Assembly: GCA_937941555.1 (NCBI GenBank)
Contig: CALDHJ010000291.1
Location: forward strand, 1 to 20,625
Direction: 5' to 3'
DNA length: 20,625 bases
Source of the DNA: an uncultured Granulosicoccaceae bacterium
GTDB taxonomy: Bacteria > Pseudomonadota > Gammaproteobacteria > CALCKW01
Shown here piece after piece: positions 1-7,746 of the stretch (positions are counted from its first letter, which is position 1; every line of letters begins with the position of its first letter). The notes below the pieces were generated by a model that was not told where the DNA came from, did not search any database, and saw only the letters and a list, made by a program, of their open reading frames with translations. The translations under genes and the position numbers were made by a program.

Positions 1-588
1 AGCCAATGCGTAGATCGGCTCATCGAGCATCGGTGCAATCCAGATCGCCGCTGAAATCATGCACAGGTTCAGCAGGATCGGCGTTGCGGCAGGCACGGCA
101 AAGCGACCGCGGCTTTGCATCACGCCACCAGCAGCCGCCACAAGCGAAATGAAGAACACGTACGGAAAGCACAGCCGCAGCATGGCCACGGCCGGGTCAT
201 AACGACCGGAATCACCGACAAATCCCGGCGCAAACACCCAGACAAAGACCGGCGCAGCCACCGCACCGATAAGTGATACGACAAGCAACACCGCGCCGAG
301 TGTGCCCATGACATGGGCCACCAGGTCGCGCGATGCGGTCGTATCGGGATCGGTGTCAGTCTCGGCAAGCACCGGTACGAAGGCGTGCGACACCGCGCCT
401 TCGCCGAACAGTCGGCGAAAGAGGTTGGGAATGCGGAAGGCGACGAAAAAAGCGTCCGTCAGCGGCCCGGCACCGAAGGTCACGGCCACCACCAGATCCC
501 GAACCAGCCCGGCAACGCGCGACGCCAGCGTCATGACACTCACCACCAGACCGGACCGCAACAGGCTATTGTCGGATTCGGCGGTCAT
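1..588 (-). CDS. murJ: MurJ lipid II flippase, 5' part (gene runs off the window)
   Basis: Integral inner-membrane protein that flips lipid-linked peptidoglycan precursor (lipid II) to the periplasmic face. I translated 196 codons from the ATG at 588 to the window edge with no stop; the remaining C-terminal part lies outside. The N-terminus matches the MurJ/MviN family closely: TLASRVAGLVRD (residues 20-31), GPLTDAFFVAFRIPNLFRR (41-59) and FGEGAVSHAFVPVL (61-74). R24, R30, D45 and R58 correspond by alignment to functionally important charged residues of E. coli MurJ (R18, R24, D39, R52). Hydrophobic helices alternate with short loops as expected. An AAGG lies just upstream of the ATG. The gene diverges from rpsT across 99 bases, the same neighbour pairing as in Pseudomonas. 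Identification is secure; only the 3' end is unseen. Confidence 0.95.
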   Translation of the reverse strand, partial: MTAESDNSLLRSGLVVSVMTLASRVAGLVRDLVVAVTFGAGPLTDAFFVAFRIPNLFRRLFGEGAVSHAFVPVLAETDTDPDTTASRDLVAHVMGTLGAVLLVVSLIGAVAAPVFVWVFAPGFVGDSGRYDPAVAMLRLCFPYVFFISLVAAAGGVMQSRGRFAVPAATPILLNLCMISAAIWIAPMLDEPIYALA

Positions 589-616
589 GAGCCTTGGCGC
601 ATCAGGCGCGTGGTTA

Positions 617-645
617 TTGACATCGGGCGAAAATTCGCAAATACT
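617..645 (+). promoter_or_regulatory. Sigma-70 promoter of rpsT
   Basis: TTGACA at 617-622 is a perfect -35. A 17-base spacer follows, then AATACT at 640-645 as the -10. Transcription would start near 652, giving a leader of about 36 bases before the rpsT TTG codon. The spacer contains an interrupted palindrome, GCGAA-AA-TTCGC. Seen by inspection only; start site not measured. Confidence 0.65.
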
Positions 646-687
646 AGAGAGCTTAGCTGCGAAAACAGAATTCGTCTGGAGACGACC

Positions 688-954
688 TTGGCCAACACCG
701 CACAAGCCCGCAAACGGGCCCGACAGGCAGAAGTACACCGCCAGCGCAACGCATCCATGCGTTCACGCACACGCACCAGCATCAAGAATGTGGTCAAGGC
801 GCTCAACGGCGGCGACGCTGACACGGCTCGCGCGGCCTTCCAGGCCATGGTGCCGCAAGTCGACAGTCTGGTCGGCAAGGGCCTGCTGCACAAGAACACC
901 GCTGCGCGCTACAAGTCTCGCCTGAACACGCGCGTCAAAGCGCTCGCCAGCTGA
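688..954 (+). CDS. rpsT: 30S ribosomal protein S20
   Basis: Primary 16S rRNA-binding protein of the small subunit; 88 residues against 87 in E. coli. The reading begins MANTAQARKRARQAEVHR and ends with a helix-rich, Arg/Lys-dense tail; NASMRSRTRTSIK and LLHKNTAARYKSRL are family hallmarks. The start is TTG, not ATG: the first in-frame ATG is at residue 24, far too late, whereas the TTG at 688 gives exactly the family N-terminus and has GGAG about 7 bases upstream. E. coli rpsT also starts with UUG, which is linked there to translational autoregulation by S20, so the rare start may be conserved for control. The open frame extends far upstream only because the GC-rich antisense of murJ lacks stops. 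Its own promoter lies at 617-645 and a strong terminator follows. Confidence 0.96.
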   Translation: MANTAQARKRARQAEVHRQRNASMRSRTRTSIKNVVKALNGGDADTARAAFQAMVPQVDSLVGKGLLHKNTAARYKSRLNTRVKALAS

Positions 955-982
955 TCGCTCGCGGCTTAATTCAGGCAGCATC

Positions 983-1010
983 AAAAAAACCGGCAGAAGC
1001 CGGTTTTTTT
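983..1010. terminator. Bidirectional intrinsic terminator between rpsT and proB
   Basis: A perfect 12-bp inverted repeat: seven A, CCGGC, loop AGAA, GCCGG, seven T. Reading plus it ends rpsT with a U tract; reading minus, the A run becomes the U tract and ends the obgE-proB transcript. It sits between the convergent stop codons at 952-954 and 1039-1041. Confidence 0.92.
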
Positions 1011-1038
1011 GTGTCCAGAGATCCCGCAGCGCCTTGAT

Positions 1039-2157
1039 TCAATCGCCCGCGAGCGGCAGAACCAGGTTGTCGCGGTGCACGAGTTCGGGCTCCCGGACGA
1101 ACCCCAATACGCTCTCGATATCGCGTGACGCCGTGCCGGCAATGCGCCGCGACTCATCGCTCGCATAGTTGCACAACCCGCGGGCCACTTCCGCCCCGCC
1201 CTCGTCGACTATGCGCACCAGGTCGCCACGCTGGAAGTCACCGCCGACCCCCACGACCCCGACCGCGAGCAGGCTCGAGCCGGCACCGCGCAGCACCCGG
1301 GCCGCACCCGCGTCGATCTCCAATTGCCCGCGCACATTCAACTGGCTCGCCAACCAGCGCTTTCTCGCCACCAACGGTGCTTCCTGCGGGCTGAGCAGTG
1401 TGCCGAGCGCCTCGCCATCTCGGCACCGCTGCAGCACGCCGGGCTCGGCGCCACCGACGATCAAGGTCGCCGCCCCCGAGCGGGCCGCTTTTTCAGCCGC
1501 GAGAATCTTGGTCGCCATGCCGCCACTGCCGATTGCGGTCCCACTGGGCCCCGCCAACTGCCGCAACGCCGGGTCGCCCGCCCGCCCTCGACTCAGCAAC
1601 GAGGCATCAGGGTTGTCCCGCGGGTCGCTGTCGTACAGGCCCGCCTGGTCGGTCAGGAGCGCGAGCACATCGGCATCGATCAGGTTCGCCACCAGCGCAC
1701 CGAGCGTGTCGTTGTCGCCGAAGCGAATTTCGTCGGTTGTCACCGTGTCGTTCTCGTTGACGATGGGCAGCACACCCAGCGCCAGCAACTCGCGCAAGGT
1801 GCCGCGGGCATTGAGATAGCGACGGCGATGCGCCAGGTCGTCGTGCGTGAGGAGGATCTGTGCGGTCCGAATGCCGTGCCGTTCGAACTCGCTCTCGTAG
1901 GCCTGAACCAGCCCCATCTGCCCGACCGCGGCGGCAGCCTGCAGTTGGTGAAGCGCACGAGGCCGACTGCTGAGTCCGAGTCGCGCAACCCCCTCTGCTA
2001 TAGAACCCGACGACACCAGAACCACCTCACAGCCGACCTGGCGAAGCGCCGCAATATCGGATGCGAGCGCCGACACGGCGCCACCGTCAAGACCGCGCCC
2101 GGCGTTGGTCAGGAGCGAACTGCCAATCTTCACGACCCAGCGACGGGCCTGTGGCAT
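1039..2157 (-). CDS. proB: Glutamate 5-kinase
   Basis: Cytosolic enzyme that phosphorylates glutamate to glutamyl 5-phosphate, the first and feedback-controlled step of proline synthesis. With the start at 2157 it is 372 residues (E. coli ProB 367). The amino-acid-kinase domain shows [11 protein letters not shown] (7-17), [12 protein letters not shown] (45-56), [18 protein letters not shown] (133-150) and [12 protein letters not shown] (206-217). A C-terminal PUA domain follows at about 278-355. In-frame ATGs also occur at 2172 and 2187, inside the end of obgE; the one at 2172 has AGTGAGG in front and cannot be excluded. 2157 is chosen because it lies one base after the obgE TGA and gives the family N-terminus. 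It is co-transcribed and probably translationally coupled with obgE. proA is not in the window. Confidence 0.94.
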   Translation of the reverse strand: MPQARRWVVKIGSSLLTNAGRGLDGGAVSALASDIAALRQVGCEVVLVSSGSIAEGVARLGLSSRPRALHQLQAAAAVGQMGLVQAYESEFERHGIRTAQILLTHDDLAHRRRYLNARGTLRELLALGVLPIVNENDTVTTDEIRFGDNDTLGALVANLIDADVLALLTDQAGLYDSDPRDNPDASLLSRGRAGDPALRQLAGPSGTAIGSGGMATKILAAEKAARSGAATLIVGGAEPGVLQRCRDGEALGTLLSPQEAPLVARKRWLASQLNVRGQLEIDAGAARVLRGAGSSLLAVGVVGVGGDFQRGDLVRIVDEGGAEVARGLCNYASDESRRIAGTASRDIESVLGFVREPELVHRDNLVLPLAGD

Positions 2158-2158
2158 C

Positions 2159-3555
<1,397 letters not shown>

Positions 3556-3598
3556 GTCTGCGTCCGTCTTGTGTGTGGAGAGATGCGCGTTCGCGCTC

Positions 3599-3910
3599 TC
3601 AGCCCACGATGGATTCGATTTTGAGTTCGGTGAAGTTCTGGCGGTGGCCCATCTGCTTGCGATGGTGCTTCCGGCGTCGGAACTTCACGATCTCGATTTT
3701 CTTGGCGCGACCGTGAGACAACACAGTGGCCTGCACCTTGGCGCCATCGACCAGCGGAGCACCGACTTTCACGCCGTCGTCGCCGGACACCAGCAGAACC
3801 TGGTCGAGCTCAATGCTGTCGCCTTCGCTCACAGCGAGTGTTTCGACGCGCAAGCGATCACCAGCTGCTACGCGGTACTGTTTTCCGCCTGTTTTGATTA
3901 CCGCGTACAT
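3599..3910 (-). CDS. rplU: 50S ribosomal protein L21
   Basis: Large-subunit protein binding 23S rRNA near L20. From the ATG at 3910 it is 103 residues, the same as E. coli, starting [18 protein letters not shown] and ending in a basic stretch [21 protein letters not shown] typical of L21's rRNA-binding tail. An upstream in-frame ATG at 3940 would add ten residues not found in the family and would coincide with the predicted transcription start, so 3910 is preferred. First gene of rplU-rpmA; a near-consensus promoter lies 38 bases upstream. Confidence 0.97.
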   Translation of the reverse strand: MYAVIKTGGKQYRVAAGDRLRVETLAVSEGDSIELDQVLLVSGDDGVKVGAPLVDGAKVQATVLSHGRAKKIEIVKFRRRKHHRKQMGHRQNFTELKIESIVG

Positions 3911-3947
3911 GTCGGGTATCTCTGCACTTTCATAAATCAAGCCCTAC

Positions 3948-3976
3948 ATCATATCGCTTGATGGGCGAATCGTCAA
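3948..3976 (-). promoter_or_regulatory. Sigma-70 promoter of rplU-rpmA
   Basis: On the minus strand: -35 TTGACG (3971-3976), exactly 17 bases, -10 TATGAT (3948-3953). Transcription would begin near 3941, giving a leader of about 30 bases. The match to consensus is strong, as expected for a ribosomal protein operon. The facing ispB gene shows only a weak -10-like TAGACT at 4018-4023 with no good -35. Confidence 0.75.
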
Positions 3977-4056
3977 TAAGGCGGAACGTCAGCATTCCCC
4001 GTGCATCGGACAGAGGGTAGACTGGCGCGCCCGCTCGACGCCTCACCGCTACCCGA

Positions 4057-5025
4057 ATGAACATTGACGCGATCAACGCTCTCATCGCCGAAGACATGGT
4101 TCAGGTGGATGACTGCATCACGGCGCGCCTGGCGTCCGATGTCGCGCTGATCAACCAATTGTCAGGTTACATCATTGGTGCAGGTGGCAAACGGCTGCGC
4201 CCGCGGCTGCTGCTGCTCGCGGCACACGCCTGTGGCCACCGAAGCGAGGCAGCCCAAACCGCCGCTGCGATCATCGAATTCATCCACACCGCGACCCTGC
4301 TCCACGATGACGTCGTCGATGAATCGAAGCTGCGGAGAGGCCGGGAGACCGCGAATGAGCGATGGGGCAATGAAGCTGCCGTGCTGGTTGGTGACTTCCT
4401 CTACTCGCGCGCCTTCGAGATGATGGTCGATATCGGCAGCATGCGTGTGATGGCGATCCTCGCGGGCACCACCAACACCATCGCCGAGGGCGAGGTGCTG
4501 CAGCTGCTGAATATCAATGACGCAGACACCACACGCGACCGCTACTGGCAGGTCATCGAGGCCAAGACGGCGATACTGTTCGAAGCCGCAGCCCGCATCG
4601 GTGCCGTACTCGCCGAGCAGCCCGAGCCGATCGAGAACGCCCTGGCACGCTACGGCTCACACCTCGGCCGAGCCTTTCAGCTTGTTGATGACGCGCTGGA
4701 CTACAGCTCTGACAGCGACACGCTCGGCAAGGAAATCGGCGACGACCTCGCCGAGGGCAAACCGACAATGCCGCTGCTGATCGCCATGGAGCGCGGCACC
4801 GCCGACGAACAGCACACCATCAAGCAGGCCATTGAAAACGGCGGGCGCGACAAGATCGACGACATACTCGCGATTATCGCGCGCACCGGTGCGCTTCTCG
4901 AGACGCAGAAGCTTGCCGAGGCCGAGGCACAGGCTGCGGTCGAAGCGTTGGCGGCGTTGCCGGACACGCCCTACCGGGAAGCGCTGTCCAGCCTTGCCCT
5001 CTATTCGGTTGGCCGAGACCACTGA
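4057..5025 (+). CDS. ispB: Octaprenyl-type polyprenyl diphosphate synthase
   Basis: Cytosolic trans-prenyltransferase that extends farnesyl diphosphate with isopentenyl diphosphate to make the ubiquinone side chain. 322 residues (E. coli IspB 323). Visible motifs: GGKRLRPRLLLLAA (43-56), the first Asp-rich motif in HDDVVDES (83-90) followed by KLRRGRETAN, VGDFLYSRAF (111-120), EGEVLQLLNIND (144-155), and the second Asp-rich motif DDALDY (211-216) followed by GKEIGDDLAEGKPTMPLL. The start gives the family N-terminus MN-D-INALIAEDM, although no clear Shine-Dalgarno precedes it. Divergent from rplU, as in E. coli and Pseudomonas. Product chain length cannot be read from sequence; octaprenyl or a neighbour such as nonaprenyl is possible. 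It converges with the metzincin gene with 17 bases between stops. Confidence 0.95.
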   Translation: MNIDAINALIAEDMVQVDDCITARLASDVALINQLSGYIIGAGGKRLRPRLLLLAAHACGHRSEAAQTAAAIIEFIHTATLLHDDVVDESKLRRGRETANERWGNEAAVLVGDFLYSRAFEMMVDIGSMRVMAILAGTTNTIAEGEVLQLLNINDADTTRDRYWQVIEAKTAILFEAAARIGAVLAEQPEPIENALARYGSHLGRAFQLVDDALDYSSDSDTLGKEIGDDLAEGKPTMPLLIAMERGTADEQHTIKQAIENGGRDKIDDILAIIARTGALLETQKLAEAEAQAAVEALAALPDTPYREALSSLALYSVGRDH

Positions 5026-5046
5026 CAGCGCGATCGAGCGCGTCAG
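5022..5046. terminator. Hairpin spanning both stop codons of convergent genes (possible terminator)
   Basis: CTGAC-A-GCGC-GATCGA-GCGC-GTCAG: nine base pairs with one bulged A and a six-base loop. The ispB TGA (5023-5025) pairs with the TCA that is the stop of the opposite gene (5043-5045). There is no U tract on either side, so termination is plausible but not shown. Confidence 0.4.
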
Positions 5047-6173
5047 TTGCGGCGTCGAACGAGCCCCACCGCGGCAACCGCGATGACCAACAGCGCGAAT
5101 GGCGACACCGGCTCAGTCGGTGGCACCGAGCCCTGAACCTCCGGAAACCGCAGACCGTCGCGCGGCAGCAGACCGGCGGTGGAAAACGCAAGCTGACGAC
5201 CTGACGGCGCCGCTTTGAAGCATCCGCGTGTGAACCCGGCCTGGATGGTACGTACGGTGCAATCGCTCATCTGGAGACTGGCACCGCGCCGCACAGTCGC
5301 GTCCATGAGCAGACCCTGCGCCGCACAGGCACTCTGCTGGTCGTGGCTCGCACCGAGTGAATGGGCCAGCTCGTGCGCAAGTGTTACGAGCTCAAGGCGA
5401 GTACGCGAGACACTGACATCGTGGCCGCTGGGGTCACAAACGCCACCGGTATAAGCGAGACCCATGCGCCGGTCGGACAATTGTGCGCCGCTGAACAGGT
5501 GCACAGCACCAACACCCTCGGGCAACGTCTTGTCGGACTGCCGGTAGCGTCGGAACGCGAGCAGCAGTTCGGCGAGGGATCCTTCGGTGTGCCGCATCGG
5601 GTCGCGCTCCGGGTCGGCCAGCACACGTGCTGCGACCAATTCCACACCGAGCCCGAGTTGCTCCCGATACAGGCCATCAAGTTGATTGACCAACGCCACC
5701 GCCCGCCGGCGCCCGAATCCGTCGAAGGCTTCGTCATACGCCGTGTCGACAACGACCGCCAGCGGCAATACCCGTGTCACCGCCTCGAGATCAGGGGGTA
5801 TCGTTTGCAGGGATTCGACCCACAACAGACCCGATGGCCTGCGATCGATTGCAAAAAGGGTGTCGCCGTGCCGCACAAGGCCAAATGCCCAACCGCCTGT
5901 CTGGTCGAGGCTCAACCGCGCCCAACTGTCTGGCGCATCGACCACCGAACCGACCAGATGCTCTGTGCCGGAAGCAGCCAAATCGGCCGCCGAAGCACTG
6001 CGCTCCAAGGTCAGATCGAGCTGCCGGCCATCAAAGCGCAAGGCAATGTCGAACGCCCCGTCAATGTGCGAGACAGCGAGCTCTGCGGGACTGGATACCG
6101 CAGAGACAGGCACGCAGACAAACGCGGCGGCTGCCGCCAGTGTCAGTGTCCGAAATGCAGAGATGAGGCCCAC
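5043..6173 (-). CDS. Exported metzincin (reprolysin-like) zinc metalloprotease with C-terminal membrane anchor
   Basis: 376 residues. A signal peptide covers about 1-26 (hydrophobic LTLAAAAAFVCVPVSA, cleavage likely after Ala25). A pro-domain-like region follows to about 135. The catalytic part carries HELAHSLGASHD (267-278), the metzincin zinc motif HExxHxxGxxHD with H267, E268, H271 and H277. The downstream LLMDA (M290) can serve as the Met-turn. Cysteines C246, C283, C305 and C318 fit two disulfides in an exported protein. After a Pro-rich linker (SVPPTEPVSP) the C-terminus is a hydrophobic helix (359-372) ending in RRRN, the layout of a protein-sorting tail (PEP-CTERM or GlyGly-CTERM-like) or a plain anchor. 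It is closest in style to bacterial M12B-like peptidases. Substrate unknown. It stands alone after a 123-base gap from rluE, where I see no clear promoter. Confidence 0.85.
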   Translation of the reverse strand: MGLISAFRTLTLAAAAAFVCVPVSAVSSPAELAVSHIDGAFDIALRFDGRQLDLTLERSASAADLAASGTEHLVGSVVDAPDSWARLSLDQTGGWAFGLVRHGDTLFAIDRRPSGLLWVESLQTIPPDLEAVTRVLPLAVVVDTAYDEAFDGFGRRRAVALVNQLDGLYREQLGLGVELVAARVLADPERDPMRHTEGSLAELLLAFRRYRQSDKTLPEGVGAVHLFSGAQLSDRRMGLAYTGGVCDPSGHDVSVSRTRLELVTLAHELAHSLGASHDQQSACAAQGLLMDATVRRGASLQMSDCTVRTIQAGFTRGCFKAAPSGRQLAFSTAGLLPRDGLRFPEVQGSVPPTEPVSPFALLVIAVAAVGLVRRRN

Positions 6174-6296
6174 ACAATTGCCCGCTTGACTCGAGCCTCA
6201 CACACTAATTTCAGACCGAAATCTGCAACTTGTGCCTTCTCACAAAATGGTACAAATGGGCTACGAAGAGGATAAAACTGCGCGCTCTTTCACACT

Positions 6297-6866
6297 TCAG
6301 TCGAGCGGCGCGTCTCGCGACTGCGTGAGTGCAAGGCCGTCGACCGACCATGCACCGACCCGCGTGCGAATCAAGCGCAGCGTCGGCAGTCCGACTGACG
6401 CGGTCATGCGCCGAATCTGGCGGTTGCGGCCCTCGCTGAGCGACATCTCGATCCAGGACGTCGGAATCGCCTTGCGAAAGCGCACCGGCGGATCGCGCGG
6501 CCACAGCCACGCGGGCTCCGAAATCCGCTTTGCGCGGCAGGGCCGTGTCGGACCATCTTTCAATGTGGGCCCGGCTTGCAATAGTGTCAACGCCTGTCGA
6601 TCGACTTCGCCTTCGACCTGAACAACGTAGGTTTTCCACTTCTTCGCTTTCGGATGCGTCAGTCGTTGCTGCAGCGCACCGTCGTTGGTCAATACCAGCA
6701 GGCCTTCGCTGTCACGATCGAGCCGTCCGGCCACGCGGTATCCCGGCAGTGACAGGTAGTGGGCGAGGCCCGGGTGACCGTCCGCATCGGTAAATTGACT
6801 CAGCACCCCCCAGGGCTTGTTGAACAACACCACTTTCGCGGGCGGTCGACGAACCGGCGTGTTCAT
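6297..6866 (-). CDS. rluE: 23S rRNA pseudouridine synthase, RluE type
   Basis: Converts one uridine of 23S rRNA to pseudouridine (position 2457 in E. coli for RluE). 189 residues, RsuA/RluB/E/F family. GRLDRDSEGLLVLTNDGALQ (47-66) contains the catalytic aspartate D50. EPAWLWPRDPPVRFRKAIPTSW and EGRNRQIRRMTASVGLPTLRLIR are RluE-specific in style, and VLFNKPWGVLSQFTD at the N-terminus matches RluE. No S4 domain is present, in agreement with RluE and unlike RsuA, RluB and RluF. The ATG overlaps the stop of the upstream FEN-nuclease gene as ATGA, so translation is likely coupled. No intrinsic terminator is apparent after the gene. Confidence 0.92.
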   Translation of the reverse strand: MNTPVRRPPAKVVLFNKPWGVLSQFTDADGHPGLAHYLSLPGYRVAGRLDRDSEGLLVLTNDGALQQRLTHPKAKKWKTYVVQVEGEVDRQALTLLQAGPTLKDGPTRPCRAKRISEPAWLWPRDPPVRFRKAIPTSWIEMSLSEGRNRQIRRMTASVGLPTLRLIRTRVGAWSVDGLALTQSRDAPLD

Positions 6867-7729
6867 GCGGCAATCCGCTCCTCGAGCCGATTGACAGAAT
6901 CACCATCAACCCCCAACGATCGATACAACGCGAAGCGCTCTGCCTGCGGGGCAACCGTACCGACCAACGCCACATCGACACCGGGCACGCTGCCAAGCTG
7001 GGTCAGCGACAGGGACACATCCACCTGCTCACGGTGGGTTCTCAGCGCCTCGGCGAGAGTGGACGCATGGGGCAATCGTGAACGGGCCACCGCATCCAGA
7101 TTGGCATACAAGGTCTCGACATCGCCCCAACGGCGCAACAACCGCGTGGCGAGGTGACGTGTCATCCCCGGCACAGCCGGCACATTGTCTGCAGCATCCC
7201 CACACAGTGCCAACAGGGACGGCAACTGGTGCGGCTTGAGCCGCAGTTTTTTGCACGCCGCGGAGTAGCTCAACCGCTGATCCGCGGACAGGTTCCAGAA
7301 TTCATCGCCGGGTTCGAGTAGCTGCAACAGGTCGCGGTCTGCACTGACGATGACCACTGCGATCGCACTATCGCGCGACTGTCTTGCCAGGGTTGCAATA
7401 ATATCGTCAGCTTCGAATGCCGGACTCGAGAGACCGGCCAGCCCAAGCTGTCGAACCACCTGCTGCGCCCGCACCCGCTGGGCAACCATGTGCTCTGGCA
7501 CCGCTGGGCGATGTGCCTTGTAAGGCGGATAGCGATGACGGCGTTCGAGCTGGTCGCGCGGTCCGTCGAATGCACACACGATCCGTGACGCACCACGCTC
7601 GCACACGCGGGCGAGGCTGTCGATCAAGCCTAGCAACGCACCGCAGGGCTGCCCATCCTGATCGCAGCGCGACTCGCCGTGAAAGCGCTCGCCGGCGTAG
7701 AGAAAAATCGAGGCATCGACCAGGTACAA
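6863..7729 (-). CDS. Stand-alone FEN-family 5'-3' exonuclease (PolA N-domain-like)
   Basis: Predicted structure-specific 5' nuclease for flaps or primers, similar to the 5' nuclease domain of DNA polymerase I but with no polymerase part; about 288 residues. Two-metal-ion acidic residues are visible: D5 (VDAS), D55 (FDGP), E106, D108 and D109 (FEADDI), D131 and D133 (SADRDLLQLL), D178 and D181 (GDAADNVPAVPG). The GDAADNVPAVPG stretch followed by a helix-rich region is the helix-hairpin-helix part. RYPPYKAHRP (66-75) is the conserved arch-region motif. E. coli has a distant stand-alone relative, ExoIX (xni), which is described as keeping only one metal site; this one seems to keep both, so I do not assign xni. 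The start is TTG at 7729, 17 bases after the M48 gene stop; a CTG start overlapping that stop is possible. Same operon as the M48 gene and rluE. Confidence 0.85.
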   Translation of the reverse strand: MYLVDASIFLYAGERFHGESRCDQDGQPCGALLGLIDSLARVCERGASRIVCAFDGPRDQLERRHRYPPYKAHRPAVPEHMVAQRVRAQQVVRQLGLAGLSSPAFEADDIIATLARQSRDSAIAVVIVSADRDLLQLLEPGDEFWNLSADQRLSYSAACKKLRLKPHQLPSLLALCGDAADNVPAVPGMTRHLATRLLRRWGDVETLYANLDAVARSRLPHASTLAEALRTHREQVDVSLSLTQLGSVPGVDVALVGTVAPQAERFALYRSLGVDGDSVNRLEERIAA

Positions 7730-7746
7730 GCGGCCGTCGATCGCCT

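Noticed and set aside
302..925. Long plus-strand frames over the murJ start and rpsT
   Set aside because: They run through the murJ coding strand and the rpsT promoter. Only the rpsT part of the 313-954 frame, from TTG 688, is real.
5361..6275. 304-codon plus-strand frame antisense to the metzincin
   Set aside because: The metzincin has a signal peptide, zinc motif and anchor on the minus strand; the antisense product has none of these.
6174..6296. Promoter or small RNA between rluE and the metzincin gene
   Set aside because: Several partial -35 or -10 words exist but none pair at 16-18 bases, and no terminator-like hairpin is seen.
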